A DNA stretch of 64,000 nucleotides from an uncultured Bdellovibrionales bacterium (GTDB lineage: Bacteria > Bdellovibrionota > FAC87 > UBA2466): assembly GCA_937903155.1 (NCBI GenBank), contig CALCZU010000121.1:17704-81703 (forward strand), written 5' to 3'. Each line of letters opens with the position of its first letter. The stretch's first letter is position 1. The notes beneath the pieces were generated by a model that was not told where the DNA came from, ran no database searches, and saw only the letters and a list, made by a program, of their open reading frames with translations. Made by a program: the position numbers and the translations under genes. Positions 1-9,270 of this stretch are shown piece by piece.

Positions 1-893
1 TACGCGTTAAAGGAAAAGTGGTCAGCTTAACGGATTACGGCGCATTTATTGAGCTGGAATCTGGCGTTGAAGGTCTGATCCACGTTTCTGAAATGTCCTG
101 GACACAAAGAGTGAAACACCCGTCTAAGATTTTAAACGAAGGCGATGTGGTTGAAGCGATTGTCTTGGATATCGATACCGGTAACCGACGTATTTCGCTC
201 GGCATGAAGCAAATTGAACCTAATCCATGGGATCTCATTGCTGAAAAATATCCTGTCGGAAGCAAAATCAAAGGCGTTGTTAAAAATACAACAGACTTTG
301 GTGTGTTCGTCGGAGTGCCAGAAGGAATTGACGGGCTCGTGCATGTCAGTGACGTCACTTGGGATAACAAACCGATTGATCCAAACACCCACTTTAAAAA
401 GGGAGAAGAACTCGAATGCGTGGTTCTTTCCATTGATAAAGCGGCTGAAAAATTCAGCTTAGGGATTAAACAATTGGGTGATGATCCTTGGAGAGTGGTT
501 GCTGAGAAGTATCCCGCTGGAACAAAAGTCAAAGGTAAGGTCACAAAGATCGCAGACTTTGGCTTGTTCCTCGAAGTCGAACCTGGAGTGGAAGGTTTAC
601 TCCATGTTTCCGAACTTGAAGGCGAAGGCAAACCCAAAGATAAACTTAAAACGGTCGCTGAAGGGACTGAAATCGAGTGCATGATTACGGCAGTCGATAT
701 GAAAGAACACAAACTTTCATTGTCCATTCGTGCGATGAATAAAGCTGAAGAGCGCGAAAACATCCGCCAATATGCAAAACAATCGAGTAGCTCGAAAACA
801 AGTTTTGCAGACTTGATGGATGAAGCAACCGCTCAGAAGCTCAAAGAAGCTGCAAAGTCTTCTGACACCAAAGGTTCAGACGACGACAAATGA
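1..893 (+). CDS. rpsA: 30S ribosomal protein S1, C-terminal part (5' end outside window)
   Basis: RNA-binding ribosomal protein that helps mRNA engage the 30S subunit. The visible part, about 297 residues read from base 3, holds the end of one S1 (OB-fold) repeat and two further complete repeats. Each carries the family pattern of a DYGAF/DFGVF/DFGLF strand followed by a G-(V/I)-(E/D)-GL-(L/I)-HVSE/D strand, and ends near SLGMKQ, SLGIKQ and SLSIRA. The tail is acidic and Ser/Lys rich. The gene enters from the left edge and its stop overlaps the sppA start as ATGA, so the two are probably translationally coupled. Identity is secure; the number of missing N-terminal repeats is not visible. Confidence 0.96.
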   Translation, partial: RVKGKVVSLTDYGAFIELESGVEGLIHVSEMSWTQRVKHPSKILNEGDVVEAIVLDIDTGNRRISLGMKQIEPNPWDLIAEKYPVGSKIKGVVKNTTDFGVFVGVPEGIDGLVHVSDVTWDNKPIDPNTHFKKGEELECVVLSIDKAAEKFSLGIKQLGDDPWRVVAEKYPAGTKVKGKVTKIADFGLFLEVEPGVEGLLHVSELEGEGKPKDKLKTVAEGTEIECMITAVDMKEHKLSLSIRAMNKAEERENIRQYAKQSSSSKTSFADLMDEATAQKLKEAAKSSDTKGSDDDK

Positions 894-1819
894 AAGTAAT
901 ATTTAGGTTCGCCGCGGCAATACTGACAATTTGTTTCTGTATTGTCGTGGCGACCTTTACTTTTCAGCTCGTTTCGAATCGTTTCTTTTCGAAAAGCTCT
1001 AAAAGCAAAGCACATATTGCAGTTGTAGATTTGACGGGGATTATTATGTCCTCGTCGAGTCTCACTCGCGAACTCGAAGAATTGACTGAACGAGAAAATG
1101 TCAAAGCGATTGTTTTGCGAATCAACTCTCCCGGAGGAGTCGTTGCTCCTTCCCAAGAAATCTTTGAGGCTCTAAAAAAGACCGACCTTAAAAAGCCAGT
1201 CATTGCCTCAATGGGATCCCTTGCGGCAAGCGGCGGATATTACGCTGCCCTAGGCGCTCGTAAAATCTATGCAAATCCAGGCACCCTCACTGCGAGTATT
1301 GGTGTCATCATGGAATTCGTAAACACTGAAAAGCTCTACACTTGGGCAAAAGTGACACGATTTAATATTACTGCTGGAAAATTCAAAGACGTCGGATCTC
1401 CCTTAAGAGAAATGAAACCAGAAGAGAAGGCACTTCTGACATCCATGCTGACCGACATTCACACTCAGTTCCGAACAGCAGTTCAAGAGAGACGTAAACT
1501 GACTCCTGAACAACTCGACGCTGTTGCCGACGGCCGAGTGATGACAGGAAACCAGGCTTTTAACGCGAAACTCGTCGATCAACTCGGTGGATTTGAAGAT
1601 GCATTGAAAGAAGCTAAAGCCGCTGCAAAAATTCCTGAAGATTCTTACGTCGAGTATCCCAGAAACAAAGGCGGGTTGGTTCGAGAAATTCTTTTTGGAT
1701 CGGACCGCGACGACGCGGAAGATTTATCTTCAAAACTCAGTCTCTTCATCGATTCGTTCAAAACGACTTCGTTTATTCCCGGCTGGAAAATCTTAGCCAT
1801 CGCTCCACTGTCGTATTAA
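890..1819 (+). CDS. sppA: Signal peptide peptidase SppA, short form
   Basis: Membrane-bound serine protease of family S49 that degrades signal peptides left after secretion. The 309-residue protein has one N-terminal membrane segment (about residues 5-27). The single protease domain has the GSLAASGGYY nucleophile strand with Ser114, and the general-base Lys166 in AGKFKDVGSP. The 52-residue spacing matches the single-domain Bacillus-type enzyme rather than the long tandem E. coli type. The ATG lies inside the rpsA stop (ATGA), and the 3' end overlaps the convergent mtgA stop by four bases. Both catalytic residues are present, so it should be active. Confidence 0.93.
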   Translation: MKVIFRFAAAILTICFCIVVATFTFQLVSNRFFSKSSKSKAHIAVVDLTGIIMSSSSLTRELEELTERENVKAIVLRINSPGGVVAPSQEIFEALKKTDLKKPVIASMGSLAASGGYYAALGARKIYANPGTLTASIGVIMEFVNTEKLYTWAKVTRFNITAGKFKDVGSPLREMKPEEKALLTSMLTDIHTQFRTAVQERRKLTPEQLDAVADGRVMTGNQAFNAKLVDQLGGFEDALKEAKAAAKIPEDSYVEYPRNKGGLVREILFGSDRDDAEDLSSKLSLFIDSFKTTSFIPGWKILAIAPLSY

Positions 1820-2847
1820 TTCGCTTCAGGGACGGTGGGGGAATCGTCCGAAGAGGTTTCGGGGATTGTGAGCGGCTCACCCGGCTGTAAACCGGCCTCT
1901 GGCTTTACTTCAGCGTTTTCTGCATCAGGCAAAATTGCGGGATTTTCTTCCCCTTTGATCAGTTTTTCCTGTTCGGTAGCTTTCGCTTTGAGTCTATCTA
2001 CAGGTGGATTTAAAAGAGAGGGAATTTCTCCATCAGGTTCTTCCGAAGGCACATTGTCCTCGGCAACTTGAGAGTTCATCCCGCCGGCCACGCCCCATAG
2101 TTTTTCAGCTAAGGCTTCTTGATAGGCGACGTCGTCTAGAAAACCCATTCGATTCATCACTCTTAAAATCTGCCCAACTCTCTTCGTTGCCCAGGGAGAA
2201 AGCTGCTTTTTTTGATAATACGAGTGGTATTTAATCGGAGAAGGCAAAAGCATCGCTAAAAATGCCGCCTGCTTTGCCGTAATCTGAGAAGGATGGATAT
2301 GAAAATAATGTTCTGATGCGTCTCGAATTCCATAGAGACCCGGCGCCCACTCCGCCATATTGACGTAAAAATTTAAAATCTCAGATTTGGAAAGAACTTT
2401 TTCCATTTCGCCCGCCCAGAAAAATTCTTTAAATTTTCTCCAAAGTGTTTTCTGACGGCCAAGGTACACATTCTTAACTACCTGTTGAGTCAGCGTACTT
2501 CCGCCCCTCGCCCATTTTTTTTCTTCCCAATCTTTTTTGATCGCCTCTTTGAGTTCGTGGTAATCAACCCCTTTGTGACTGAAAAAACTCGTGTCCTCAG
2601 AAGCGATCACAGCCATGAGAACGTGATTTGAAAGTTGGCTAATCGAAACCCAGCCCTTTGCCTTCGGTCCCATTTCTTTTTCGGATTTTTCCTTATTAGC
2701 AAGTTTAATGGGAACGGTAACTTTATTTCTCATCTCCGTAAAATCCGGCACATTGGTGACGGTATCAATGACGAGCGCGACGAGACAGCCCAAGCCGACG
2801 GCTGAAGCAAGGATTAAAGCAAGTACTAATCGTGTTCCCTTTTGCAT
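1816..2847 (-). CDS. mtgA: Monofunctional peptidoglycan transglycosylase with long acidic C-terminal tail
   Basis: GT51-family glycosyltransferase that polymerises lipid II into glycan strands in the periplasm. The 343-residue protein has one N-terminal membrane anchor (about residues 8-28). The GT51 motifs run in order: ASEDTSFFSHKG with catalytic Glu84, GGSTLTQQ (115-122), RKFKEFFWAGEME, and NFYVNMAEWAPGLYGI. No transpeptidase domain follows, so it is the monofunctional type. Unlike typical MtgA, roughly the last 100 residues form a Pro/Glu-rich, probably disordered tail. It is divergent from uvrA across a 50-bp gap and convergent with sppA. Confidence 0.9.
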   Translation of the reverse strand: MQKGTRLVLALILASAVGLGCLVALVIDTVTNVPDFTEMRNKVTVPIKLANKEKSEKEMGPKAKGWVSISQLSNHVLMAVIASEDTSFFSHKGVDYHELKEAIKKDWEEKKWARGGSTLTQQVVKNVYLGRQKTLWRKFKEFFWAGEMEKVLSKSEILNFYVNMAEWAPGLYGIRDASEHYFHIHPSQITAKQAAFLAMLLPSPIKYHSYYQKKQLSPWATKRVGQILRVMNRMGFLDDVAYQEALAEKLWGVAGGMNSQVAEDNVPSEEPDGEIPSLLNPPVDRLKAKATEQEKLIKGEENPAILPDAENAEVKPEAGLQPGEPLTIPETSSDDSPTVPEAN

Positions 2848-2897
2848 ATGGATTCATTAGATTATACCCGATGCGAGTAGGAAAGGACTAGAACGCT

Positions 2898-5699
2898 TTG
2901 GCCGAAATTAAAAGAGAGCTGATCTTAAAGGGAGTTCGTCAAAATAATATCAAAGACGTGGATCTCATTCTTCCTTTAGGGCGTCGCATTATCGTCACAG
3001 GGCCTTCAGGTTCGGGCAAATCCTCTCTCGCGTTCGAGACTATCTACGCAGAGGGTCAGAGACGTTATATGCAATCTCTGTCGACCTACGCGAGACAATT
3101 TCTCGAGCGTTTTAAAGCACCACTCGTCGAGAAGATCCAAAATATCCCTCCGACGATTGCACTCGAGCAAGTGAATCCTGTTCGAAATTCGCGCGCCACG
3201 GTCGCGACGACCACCGAAATTGCCGATCACTTAAGACTCCTTTATGAAAAAGTCGGAGTCGAGTACTGCAGCCGCTGCGATATTCCGAAAAAGCGGCTTT
3301 CCCAGGAAGAAATTTTCGAAAGTCTTTTGAAAAAATACGAAGGCAAAGCAGTTGTCCTTTCGTTTCTGTTCACCCCTCCTACGAAAAAGGAAGATGTTCA
3401 GAGTGCACTCGAGGAACATTTAAGAAGCGGCTATTCACGGATTATCTCGGACGGAGAAGTTTTGGCGTTGGAGGATTATTTAAAAGCGCCTCCTAAGAAA
3501 CCGAAAGAACTCTTCATTCTTGTCGATCGCATCACGCTGAAAAAAGATGAATCGACTCTCACCCGCTTTTCGGAAAGTTTACGACAGGCGATGTCGCTTG
3601 GAAAAAACGAGAGCGCTGTTTTTTCGGAAGAGAACAGAAAAACAAAGCTAATCGATACCTTTACGACCTTTGTCCGATGCCCTCAATGCAAAGAGATGTC
3701 ACTTCCAAAGCAGTCCAACGCCTTTTCTTTCAATAGCCCCTTAGGAGCGTGCGCAAGGTGCAAAGGCTTTGGAAATACGCTCGAGGTCGATGAAGATTTA
3801 GTCATTCCAAATCCTGCCCTCGCACTCTCGGAAGGTGCGATTGATCCTTTTACAAAACCGTCTTTGAAAAAATGGCAGAAAAAACTTTTAGAATTTTGTA
3901 AGGAATCTCGAATTGATGCAGATTTGGCCTATCGCGAACTGCCAAAAGCGCAAAGGGATTTAGTTTGGAACGGGTCTAAAAAATTCAAAGGCGTTAAAGG
4001 AGTCTTTAAGCTCCTTGAAGAAGACAAATACAAGATGCAGATTCGGGTCTTCATCAGCCGATACACGTCCCCGTTTACTTGCCCGGAATGTAACGGAGAC
4101 AGACTCAATCCCACGGCCCTCGTCGTGAAAATTGATAACCGAAACATCGCAGAAATCATGGGAATGACGTTGGGCGAATGCTGTGATTTTTTAAAAAAAT
4201 TAAAGCTCACGCCCAGAGAAAGAAAAATCGCCGAAGACATATTGATTCAACTCGATAGACGCTTGGATTATCTCATCACGGTCGGACTGGATTACATCAC
4301 CCTTTCCCGAATGACGAAAACTCTTTCAGGGGGAGAATACCAGCGTATCTTGCTTGCAACACAACTCAGCCAGGGACTCAGCGACACGATGTACGTCTTA
4401 GATGAGCCCAGTATCGGCCTTCACCCCAAAGACACGGCACAGCTTCTAAAAGTTTTGAATCGACTCCACGAATTGGGCAATAGCCTCGTGGTCGTCGAAC
4501 ATGATCCTGAAGTCATTGAATGGGGAGAACATATTGTCGATATGGGTCCTGGAAGCGGAAGTCGCGGAGGAGAAGTTGTTTTTGAAGGAAGTCGCCATGC
4601 GTTTTTTCTTTCAGATACCCTGACATCGAAATCGGTTAAAGATTGGCGAATGGAATGTCGACATGCTCTTTTGCGACCTCTTCCGAAAGATTTTTCAGAT
4701 GCAATCGAAATTAAGGGCGCTCAGGGAAATAACCTGAAAAACATCGACATTCAGATTCCTTTAAAAAGATTAGTCACTGTCACTGGAGTCTCCGGATCTG
4801 GAAAAAGCACACTCGTGGTCGATACGCTTTATAAAGCACTCGCCAAAGTCTTTCACCAAGAGAACCATAAAATAGAAAAATTTGAATCGATGAGTGGAAT
4901 GGAGAATCTGAATTCCGTGGAGCTTATTGATCAAACTCCCATCGGAAAATCCTCGCGCTCTAACCCTCTCACATTCATCAAAGGATATGATGATGTCAGA
5001 TCGCTACTCGCATCTACTCCCGAAAGTACGGCACGAGGTTTGAGTCCTGGTTATTTTTCATTTAACGTTCCCGGCGGACGGTGTGACGCTTGCGAGGGTG
5101 AAGGCCGCATTAAAATCGACATGGTCTTTATGGAAGATGTCTGGGTGCCTTGCCAGACCTGCGATGAAAAAAGATTTAAGCCCAGTATCCTTGCCATTCG
5201 ATACAAGGGGAAAAACATCCACGATATTTTAAAAATGACAGTGGACGAAGCCTTGGATTTTTTTAAAGGGATTTCCTCTCTGCGGACGAAATTGTCCTTG
5301 CTCGTCGAAGTAGGACTGGGATACTTGCAACTCGGACAATCGGGTTTCACTCTCTCGGGAGGAGAAGCGCAGCGATTAAAAATCGCGCGCGAGCTCTCAG
5401 TCACTTCCGCTTCGAGAAGCGCCACCCTTTTTATTTTCGATGAACCCACCACGGGACTTCATTTTAATGAAGTGGCGAAACTCATTACAGTGCTCAGAAA
5501 GTTGATAGCGAATGGCCATTCGGTAGTTGTCATCGAACACAACCTGCAACTGATCTGTTCATCAGATTACATCATTGATCTCGGACCAGACGGTGGAGAT
5601 CGCGGCGGTCATGTCGTAGGAATGGGCACCCCCAAGGAATTAGCGTCTAAGAAACTTCCTTACACGTCGATGTATCTCTCTGAAATTTTGGGAATTTAA
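2898..5699 (+). CDS. uvrA: Excinuclease ABC subunit A (UvrA family, divergent)
   Basis: ABC-type ATPase of nucleotide excision repair that recognises DNA damage and loads UvrB. The 933 residues contain two ABC modules. Walker A is GPSGSGKSS at 35-43 and GVSGSGKST near 630. Signature motifs are LSGGEYQR and LSGGEAQR. Zinc-finger Cys pairs are CSRC, CPQC/CARC, CPEC and CDAC/CQTC. Spans such as SFNSPLGAC and SFNVPGGRCDACEG are typical of UvrA. Near residue 95, where canonical UvrA reads EQKTTSRNPRSTVGT, this protein has EQVNPVRNSRATVAT, and the first Walker A has Pro where Leu is usual. It may be a paralogue rather than the housekeeping copy. The start codon is TTG. Confidence 0.85.
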   Translation: MAEIKRELILKGVRQNNIKDVDLILPLGRRIIVTGPSGSGKSSLAFETIYAEGQRRYMQSLSTYARQFLERFKAPLVEKIQNIPPTIALEQVNPVRNSRATVATTTEIADHLRLLYEKVGVEYCSRCDIPKKRLSQEEIFESLLKKYEGKAVVLSFLFTPPTKKEDVQSALEEHLRSGYSRIISDGEVLALEDYLKAPPKKPKELFILVDRITLKKDESTLTRFSESLRQAMSLGKNESAVFSEENRKTKLIDTFTTFVRCPQCKEMSLPKQSNAFSFNSPLGACARCKGFGNTLEVDEDLVIPNPALALSEGAIDPFTKPSLKKWQKKLLEFCKESRIDADLAYRELPKAQRDLVWNGSKKFKGVKGVFKLLEEDKYKMQIRVFISRYTSPFTCPECNGDRLNPTALVVKIDNRNIAEIMGMTLGECCDFLKKLKLTPRERKIAEDILIQLDRRLDYLITVGLDYITLSRMTKTLSGGEYQRILLATQLSQGLSDTMYVLDEPSIGLHPKDTAQLLKVLNRLHELGNSLVVVEHDPEVIEWGEHIVDMGPGSGSRGGEVVFEGSRHAFFLSDTLTSKSVKDWRMECRHALLRPLPKDFSDAIEIKGAQGNNLKNIDIQIPLKRLVTVTGVSGSGKSTLVVDTLYKALAKVFHQENHKIEKFESMSGMENLNSVELIDQTPIGKSSRSNPLTFIKGYDDVRSLLASTPESTARGLSPGYFSFNVPGGRCDACEGEGRIKIDMVFMEDVWVPCQTCDEKRFKPSILAIRYKGKNIHDILKMTVDEALDFFKGISSLRTKLSLLVEVGLGYLQLGQSGFTLSGGEAQRLKIARELSVTSASRSATLFIFDEPTTGLHFNEVAKLITVLRKLIANGHSVVVIEHNLQLICSSDYIIDLGPDGGDRGGHVVGMGTPKELASKKLPYTSMYLSEILGI

Positions 5700-5751
5700 A
5701 AATTATGAAAAAATCTCCATAATTTTTGACTGCTTTATCGACGATCAAATA

Positions 5752-5780
5752 TTGACACTGCGTGTTAACTTCTATACACT
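5752..5780 (+). promoter_or_regulatory. Sigma-70-type promoter of the sigma-54 activator gene
   Basis: A perfect -35 hexamer TTGACA (5752-5757) is followed after 17 bases by TACACT (5775-5780), a four-of-six match to the -10 consensus. It lies about 110 bases upstream of the chosen start of the regulator, giving a leader of roughly 100 nt. It is the only good promoter seen between uvrA and the regulator. Confidence 0.6.
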
Positions 5781-5892
5781 GAATCTTAAGTAGACGTCAT
5801 GAACTCATACAGTCGTACAAAAAATACGACGAAGTAAAAGTGACAAAGAATTAGAGTTCAAGATGTCGACACTAACTGGGTTGGGAGGCCAA

Positions 5893-7473
5893 ATGATTAA
5901 TTGGGATGAGTTTGAGCATATTCATGTCATCAAAAAGCTAAAAGAGGTCATTGCGAAATGGTGGAACATTGATGTGTTCTTCGCCGATGACAGAGGAAAT
6001 TTAAAACTGATCGAAAAAGGTCAGAAAAAAGATTTCCATAACCCCATCGTTGCTTTACTCATGCAACGTGAAGAAGGCTTCGACAGCATCGCAGAGTTCG
6101 TCCGAACCACTGCAATGGAACTGAGAAAATCTGGGGATAAAGAAGTTGCGAAGGATTATCTTCCGAACTTACAAGCGTCTTCTTTTCCGATCGTGATTGA
6201 TAATGAGTTTATGGGAACGGTTGTCTGCGTCGGTTACTTCAAAGAAAACGTAACGGATTCACAGAAAAAAGAACTCGTGAAATCCCTCGCGCACTTTAAC
6301 TTCGCGAATCAAGAAATTGACCACGCAGTCAATAAGTTAAAATCGCTTGGTAAAGACGAGCTTCCTTATTTCAATGAACTTGCTGACCTCGTTTCGAAAG
6401 AAATCAGCACGCTTCACAAGGAAATTTCTTCCCGCGAAGACCGAATCACTGAACTGAATAAAGAACTCGGTATCCGATATAAGTACGACAACATGATCGG
6501 TAAATCGAAACCGATGCAAGATACCTACGCGCTGCTCGATAAGATTAAAAACTCTGAAAGCACAGTGTTGATTCAGGGGGAAAACGGAACGGGTAAAGAG
6601 TTGATTGCGAAAGCGATTCACTACAATAGCCCACGCAAAGAGCGAATCTTTGTGACCCAGAACTGTTCCGCATTCAACGACAACCTCTTGGATTCAGAAT
6701 TGTTCGGGCATGTGAAAGGATCTTTCACAGGTGCGATCAAGGATAAAAAGGGTCTTTTTGAAACAGCCGACGGAGGAACCTTCTTCCTCGATGAAATCGG
6801 GGATACTTCTCCGACCATGCAAGTGAAACTCTTGCGCGTGATTCAAGAAGGAACTTTCATCCCAGTCGGTGCGACTGAGCCCCGAAAAGTGGATGTGAGA
6901 ATCCTCGCTGCGACAAACAAAGACTTAAAGGAAATGGTCGAAAAAGGCCTCTTCCGAGAAGACTTGTACTATCGCATTAACGTGATCAATATCACTGTCC
7001 CACCCTTACGAGACAGAAAAGAAGATATTCCAATCTTATGTGATCACTTCTTGGCTCGCTCGGCGGCGGAAAAGTCGATCAAACCAAAGCAAATTACCAA
7101 ACGCGCTTTGGAAAAGATCTTCGATTACCACTGGCCAGGTAATATTCGAGAACTCGAAAACGAAATGGAACGAGTCACGGTGCTTGCCGGTGCTGAAAGC
7201 AAAATCACAGTCGATATGCTCTCTGCCCGTATCCGTGAATTCGGAGAACGCAATAAAGTCCAGGGTGTCAGAATCCAAGGCAAATTGCGCGACGCTCTCG
7301 AAGAACTCGAACGCGAAATGATCCGAGAAGGCTTAAAACGCACCGGTTGGAATAAATCCCGCCTTGCTAAAGAGCTCGGAATCTCTCGTGCAGGTCTCAT
7401 CAACAAGGTTGAAAAATACAACCTCGATAAGAGACGTTTACTTGCCGCAGGTAAAAAACCTGGCGAATTATAA
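5893..7473 (+). CDS. Sigma-54-dependent transcriptional activator (Fis-type) with N-terminal sensory domain
   Basis: Activator that remodels sigma-54 RNA polymerase by ATP hydrolysis. The 526 residues contain an N-terminal sensory region of about 170 residues that lacks a phospho-acceptor receiver motif and looks PocR/GAF-like. A short coiled linker follows, then an AAA+ domain (Walker A GENGTGKE near 229-236, Walker B FFLDEIGD, arginine-finger region FREDLYYRINV), and a C-terminal Fis-type helix-turn-helix. The sigma-54 contact loop reads GSFTGA instead of GAFTGA (276-281). An upstream ATG at 5863 is in frame, but the ATG at 5893 has GGAGG just before it. It is monocistronic, with its own promoter and terminator. 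The signal sensed is unknown. Confidence 0.88.
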   Translation: MINWDEFEHIHVIKKLKEVIAKWWNIDVFFADDRGNLKLIEKGQKKDFHNPIVALLMQREEGFDSIAEFVRTTAMELRKSGDKEVAKDYLPNLQASSFPIVIDNEFMGTVVCVGYFKENVTDSQKKELVKSLAHFNFANQEIDHAVNKLKSLGKDELPYFNELADLVSKEISTLHKEISSREDRITELNKELGIRYKYDNMIGKSKPMQDTYALLDKIKNSESTVLIQGENGTGKELIAKAIHYNSPRKERIFVTQNCSAFNDNLLDSELFGHVKGSFTGAIKDKKGLFETADGGTFFLDEIGDTSPTMQVKLLRVIQEGTFIPVGATEPRKVDVRILAATNKDLKEMVEKGLFREDLYYRINVINITVPPLRDRKEDIPILCDHFLARSAAEKSIKPKQITKRALEKIFDYHWPGNIRELENEMERVTVLAGAESKITVDMLSARIREFGERNKVQGVRIQGKLRDALEELEREMIREGLKRTGWNKSRLAKELGISRAGLINKVEKYNLDKRRLLAAGKKPGEL

Positions 7474-7488
7474 GATTCAATAAAAGAA

Positions 7489-7522
7489 CGACCCTGGTGA
7501 AAACCAGGGTCGCTTTTTTTTT
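7489..7522 (+). terminator. Rho-independent terminator after the sigma-54 activator
   Basis: A perfect 10-bp stem (CGACCCTGGT at 7489-7498 with ACCAGGGTCG at 7504-7513) and a 5-nt loop are followed by C and a run of eight T. It sits 16 bases after the regulator stop and before the next gene, so it isolates the regulator transcript. Confidence 0.92.
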
Positions 7523-7544
7523 GCCCTTTTTGTACAATATTACA

Positions 7545-7988
7545 ATGCCCGAACGACAAGTCGCCTACCAATCCATCGAAAATAAAAAACACCTCGGATT
7601 TATCGTAACCGCGCCCTCATGGCAGAGACTTTACGTTGATAGTGCACTAGCCATGACGGATAAAATGGTGTCACTCGATTTAATTCTCGAACGCGACAAG
7701 AAAACCATCACCGTCACCGAAGCAAATCCGAAAGCACTGATGATTAGCCTGTTGAATGCAGTTCTCGAGCTATTCGAAAAAGATCAGTTTCTAGCAAAGC
7801 GCATCGTCTTCAATGAATTCGATGGTAAAAAAATCACAGCCATTCTCTTCGGCGAAAAGTACGTCGCCGTCCGCCACGGCTATCGAACCGACCTAAAATC
7901 TTCGAACGAAAAAGCAGTAGAAATGGGCGATAGCCCCACCGAACCAAATCAGTTCTACGCAAAAGTCACAATCCACCATTTGGATTAG
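7545..7988 (+). CDS. Archease-like domain protein
   Basis: A 147-residue protein resembling the archease fold, the partner that helps the RNA ligase RtcB in organisms having both. The pattern includes a strand, a helix of the AxAMTDKMV type, a central LLNAVLELFEKDQ helix and the GEKYVAVRHG segment ending near TIHHL. The start at 7545 was chosen because an earlier in-frame GTG lies inside the preceding terminator hairpin. No rtcB is in the window. The match is by motif memory only, so the family call is moderate. The 3' end is convergent with the next gene and only 12 bases away. Confidence 0.5.
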   Translation: MPERQVAYQSIENKKHLGFIVTAPSWQRLYVDSALAMTDKMVSLDLILERDKKTITVTEANPKALMISLLNAVLELFEKDQFLAKRIVFNEFDGKKITAILFGEKYVAVRHGYRTDLKSSNEKAVEMGDSPTEPNQFYAKVTIHHLD

Positions 7989-8000
7989 GACCTCTTATCT

Positions 8001-8819
8001 TTAATGGCTGCGTTCCCGAGAATTATCTGAGCGAGATTTACCCGTTCTCGAAGCCCCCGGATTTTGACCTTTGTTAGGCTCAAGTAGCTTTTCAAGATTC
8101 TTATAACGCTCCTGAAGCGCTTCTCGCACCTTTTCAATTCCAGGTTGAGATACTTTTCCCTCATCGCTGAGATCGGATGAGATGATTCCACCCTCTTTAA
8201 TCTTTTTAAATTGTTCTGTTTTTTCAAGAAAATCGACCACCCACCTTCGGTTATTTTGAAAATTGGACCGATTGTATTCATTTTGAAATTTTCGATAGTC
8301 GGAGCGAAGATCATTGAGGTCACTTTCTAACGTGTTCCGAATTTTCCTAAGGGCCGGGAGATCGACGTCCTGCACATTTTGTAGTGAAAAAATAGCATCT
8401 TCAACTTTTCCTAACTTGCCTGCAACGAGTCTTATATTTTTTGATATCGAATCGAGGCTTTTATTAGCAAGAGATTGATCTTTTTCAAGACGGGTAATCT
8501 CGATTTCTCTGGAAAGTTTTTCAAACGGAGTTTCGATCTCCTTGTATTTTTGAGAAATATTTGCCAGTTTTTTGTCGAACTCAGTGATTTTTGTCATAAT
8601 TAAAGGTAAATTATCATCTGATTTAATAACAACCAGCGAACCTATTTGAGAATTAATTTTACCGAGGGTCCGCACATAATCGTCTGTGAGATCCGCGGCC
8701 TTGCTTGTTTGTTTTTCGACCTGCTCTCTTGTTTCGTCTGCAGGAAAAGCTGAGAAGGAAGAAGTGCCCGTTAAAAACACCAATAGAACCGACACAAGAC
8801 AATTTCGAATGTGAAGCAT
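8001..8819 (-). CDS. Exported coiled-coil protein of unknown function
   Basis: Not recognised. The 272 residues begin with a typical signal peptide (about 1-26, ending near FSAFPA). A largely helical, charged region with heptad-like Leu/Ile spacing extends to about residue 240, followed by a Ser/Arg/Asn-rich tail. No enzymatic motif is visible. A GGGGA ribosome-binding site lies upstream of the ATG. It is probably a periplasmic structural or scaffolding protein. Confidence 0.7.
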   Translation of the reverse strand: MLHIRNCLVSVLLVFLTGTSSFSAFPADETREQVEKQTSKAADLTDDYVRTLGKINSQIGSLVVIKSDDNLPLIMTKITEFDKKLANISQKYKEIETPFEKLSREIEITRLEKDQSLANKSLDSISKNIRLVAGKLGKVEDAIFSLQNVQDVDLPALRKIRNTLESDLNDLRSDYRKFQNEYNRSNFQNNRRWVVDFLEKTEQFKKIKEGGIISSDLSDEGKVSQPGIEKVREALQERYKNLEKLLEPNKGQNPGASRTGKSRSDNSRERSH

Positions 8820-8910
8820 ATTAATCCCCTTTTTAACCTTTAGGGATTAATTATCGACCCGTAAAAAATAAATTCAACTCATTTTTAAATGTGCGGTGGC
8901 GAAAATGACT

Positions 8911-9270
8911 TTACCAATGAACTTTGAGTCCATTTAAAGGAGGCGTTTTCTTTCGTCCAAAAGGTAAGGGATTGTGGTGAAATGATTTTACTTCTTCTTC
9001 GGTTTCCATCATCTCATCCGCAAATTCTTCAAACCCTTCTGGCAGATCTTCACTGAAATCTTCATCCCACTCTTGCTGCATTCCAATCGTCCGAGAGATG
9101 GCGGCCGGGGCTTCAATCGTGAAGACCGCCTGGCACTTCGCACATTCGAAGATTTCAAACTGAGATTCGTTTAAGAGATGGCAGACATGACACAAGTGCA
9201 GGTGCAATGAAGACTGTTCGGTCGCGTTCAGAGAATCAACCCGTTTACTTCTATTATGAGAGTGTTTCAA
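8911..9270 (-). CDS. Small zinc-ribbon protein, function unknown
   Basis: The 119-residue protein has a CHVC...CAKC pair arrangement near residues 27-47, as in a zinc ribbon, then a strongly acidic stretch (about 68-95) and a basic end. There is no signal peptide, so it is cytoplasmic. The start codon is TTG; it is chosen because AGGAGGTG lies four bases upstream, one of the best Shine-Dalgarno matches in the window. No enzyme motif is visible; nucleic-acid or protein binding is possible. Confidence 0.65.
   Translation of the reverse strand: MKHSHNRSKRVDSLNATEQSSLHLHLCHVCHLLNESQFEIFECAKCQAVFTIEAPAAISRTIGMQQEWDEDFSEDLPEGFEEFADEMMETEEEVKSFHHNPLPFGRKKTPPLNGLKVHW

Noticed and set aside
35..763. 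Long minus-strand open frame within rpsA
   Set aside because: It is antisense to a strongly conserved ribosomal protein and has no recognisable domain or ribosome-binding site.
7497..7544. N-terminal extension of the archease-like gene from a GTG
   Set aside because: The GTG lies inside the terminator stem, and the added residues are a translation of the hairpin and T run.
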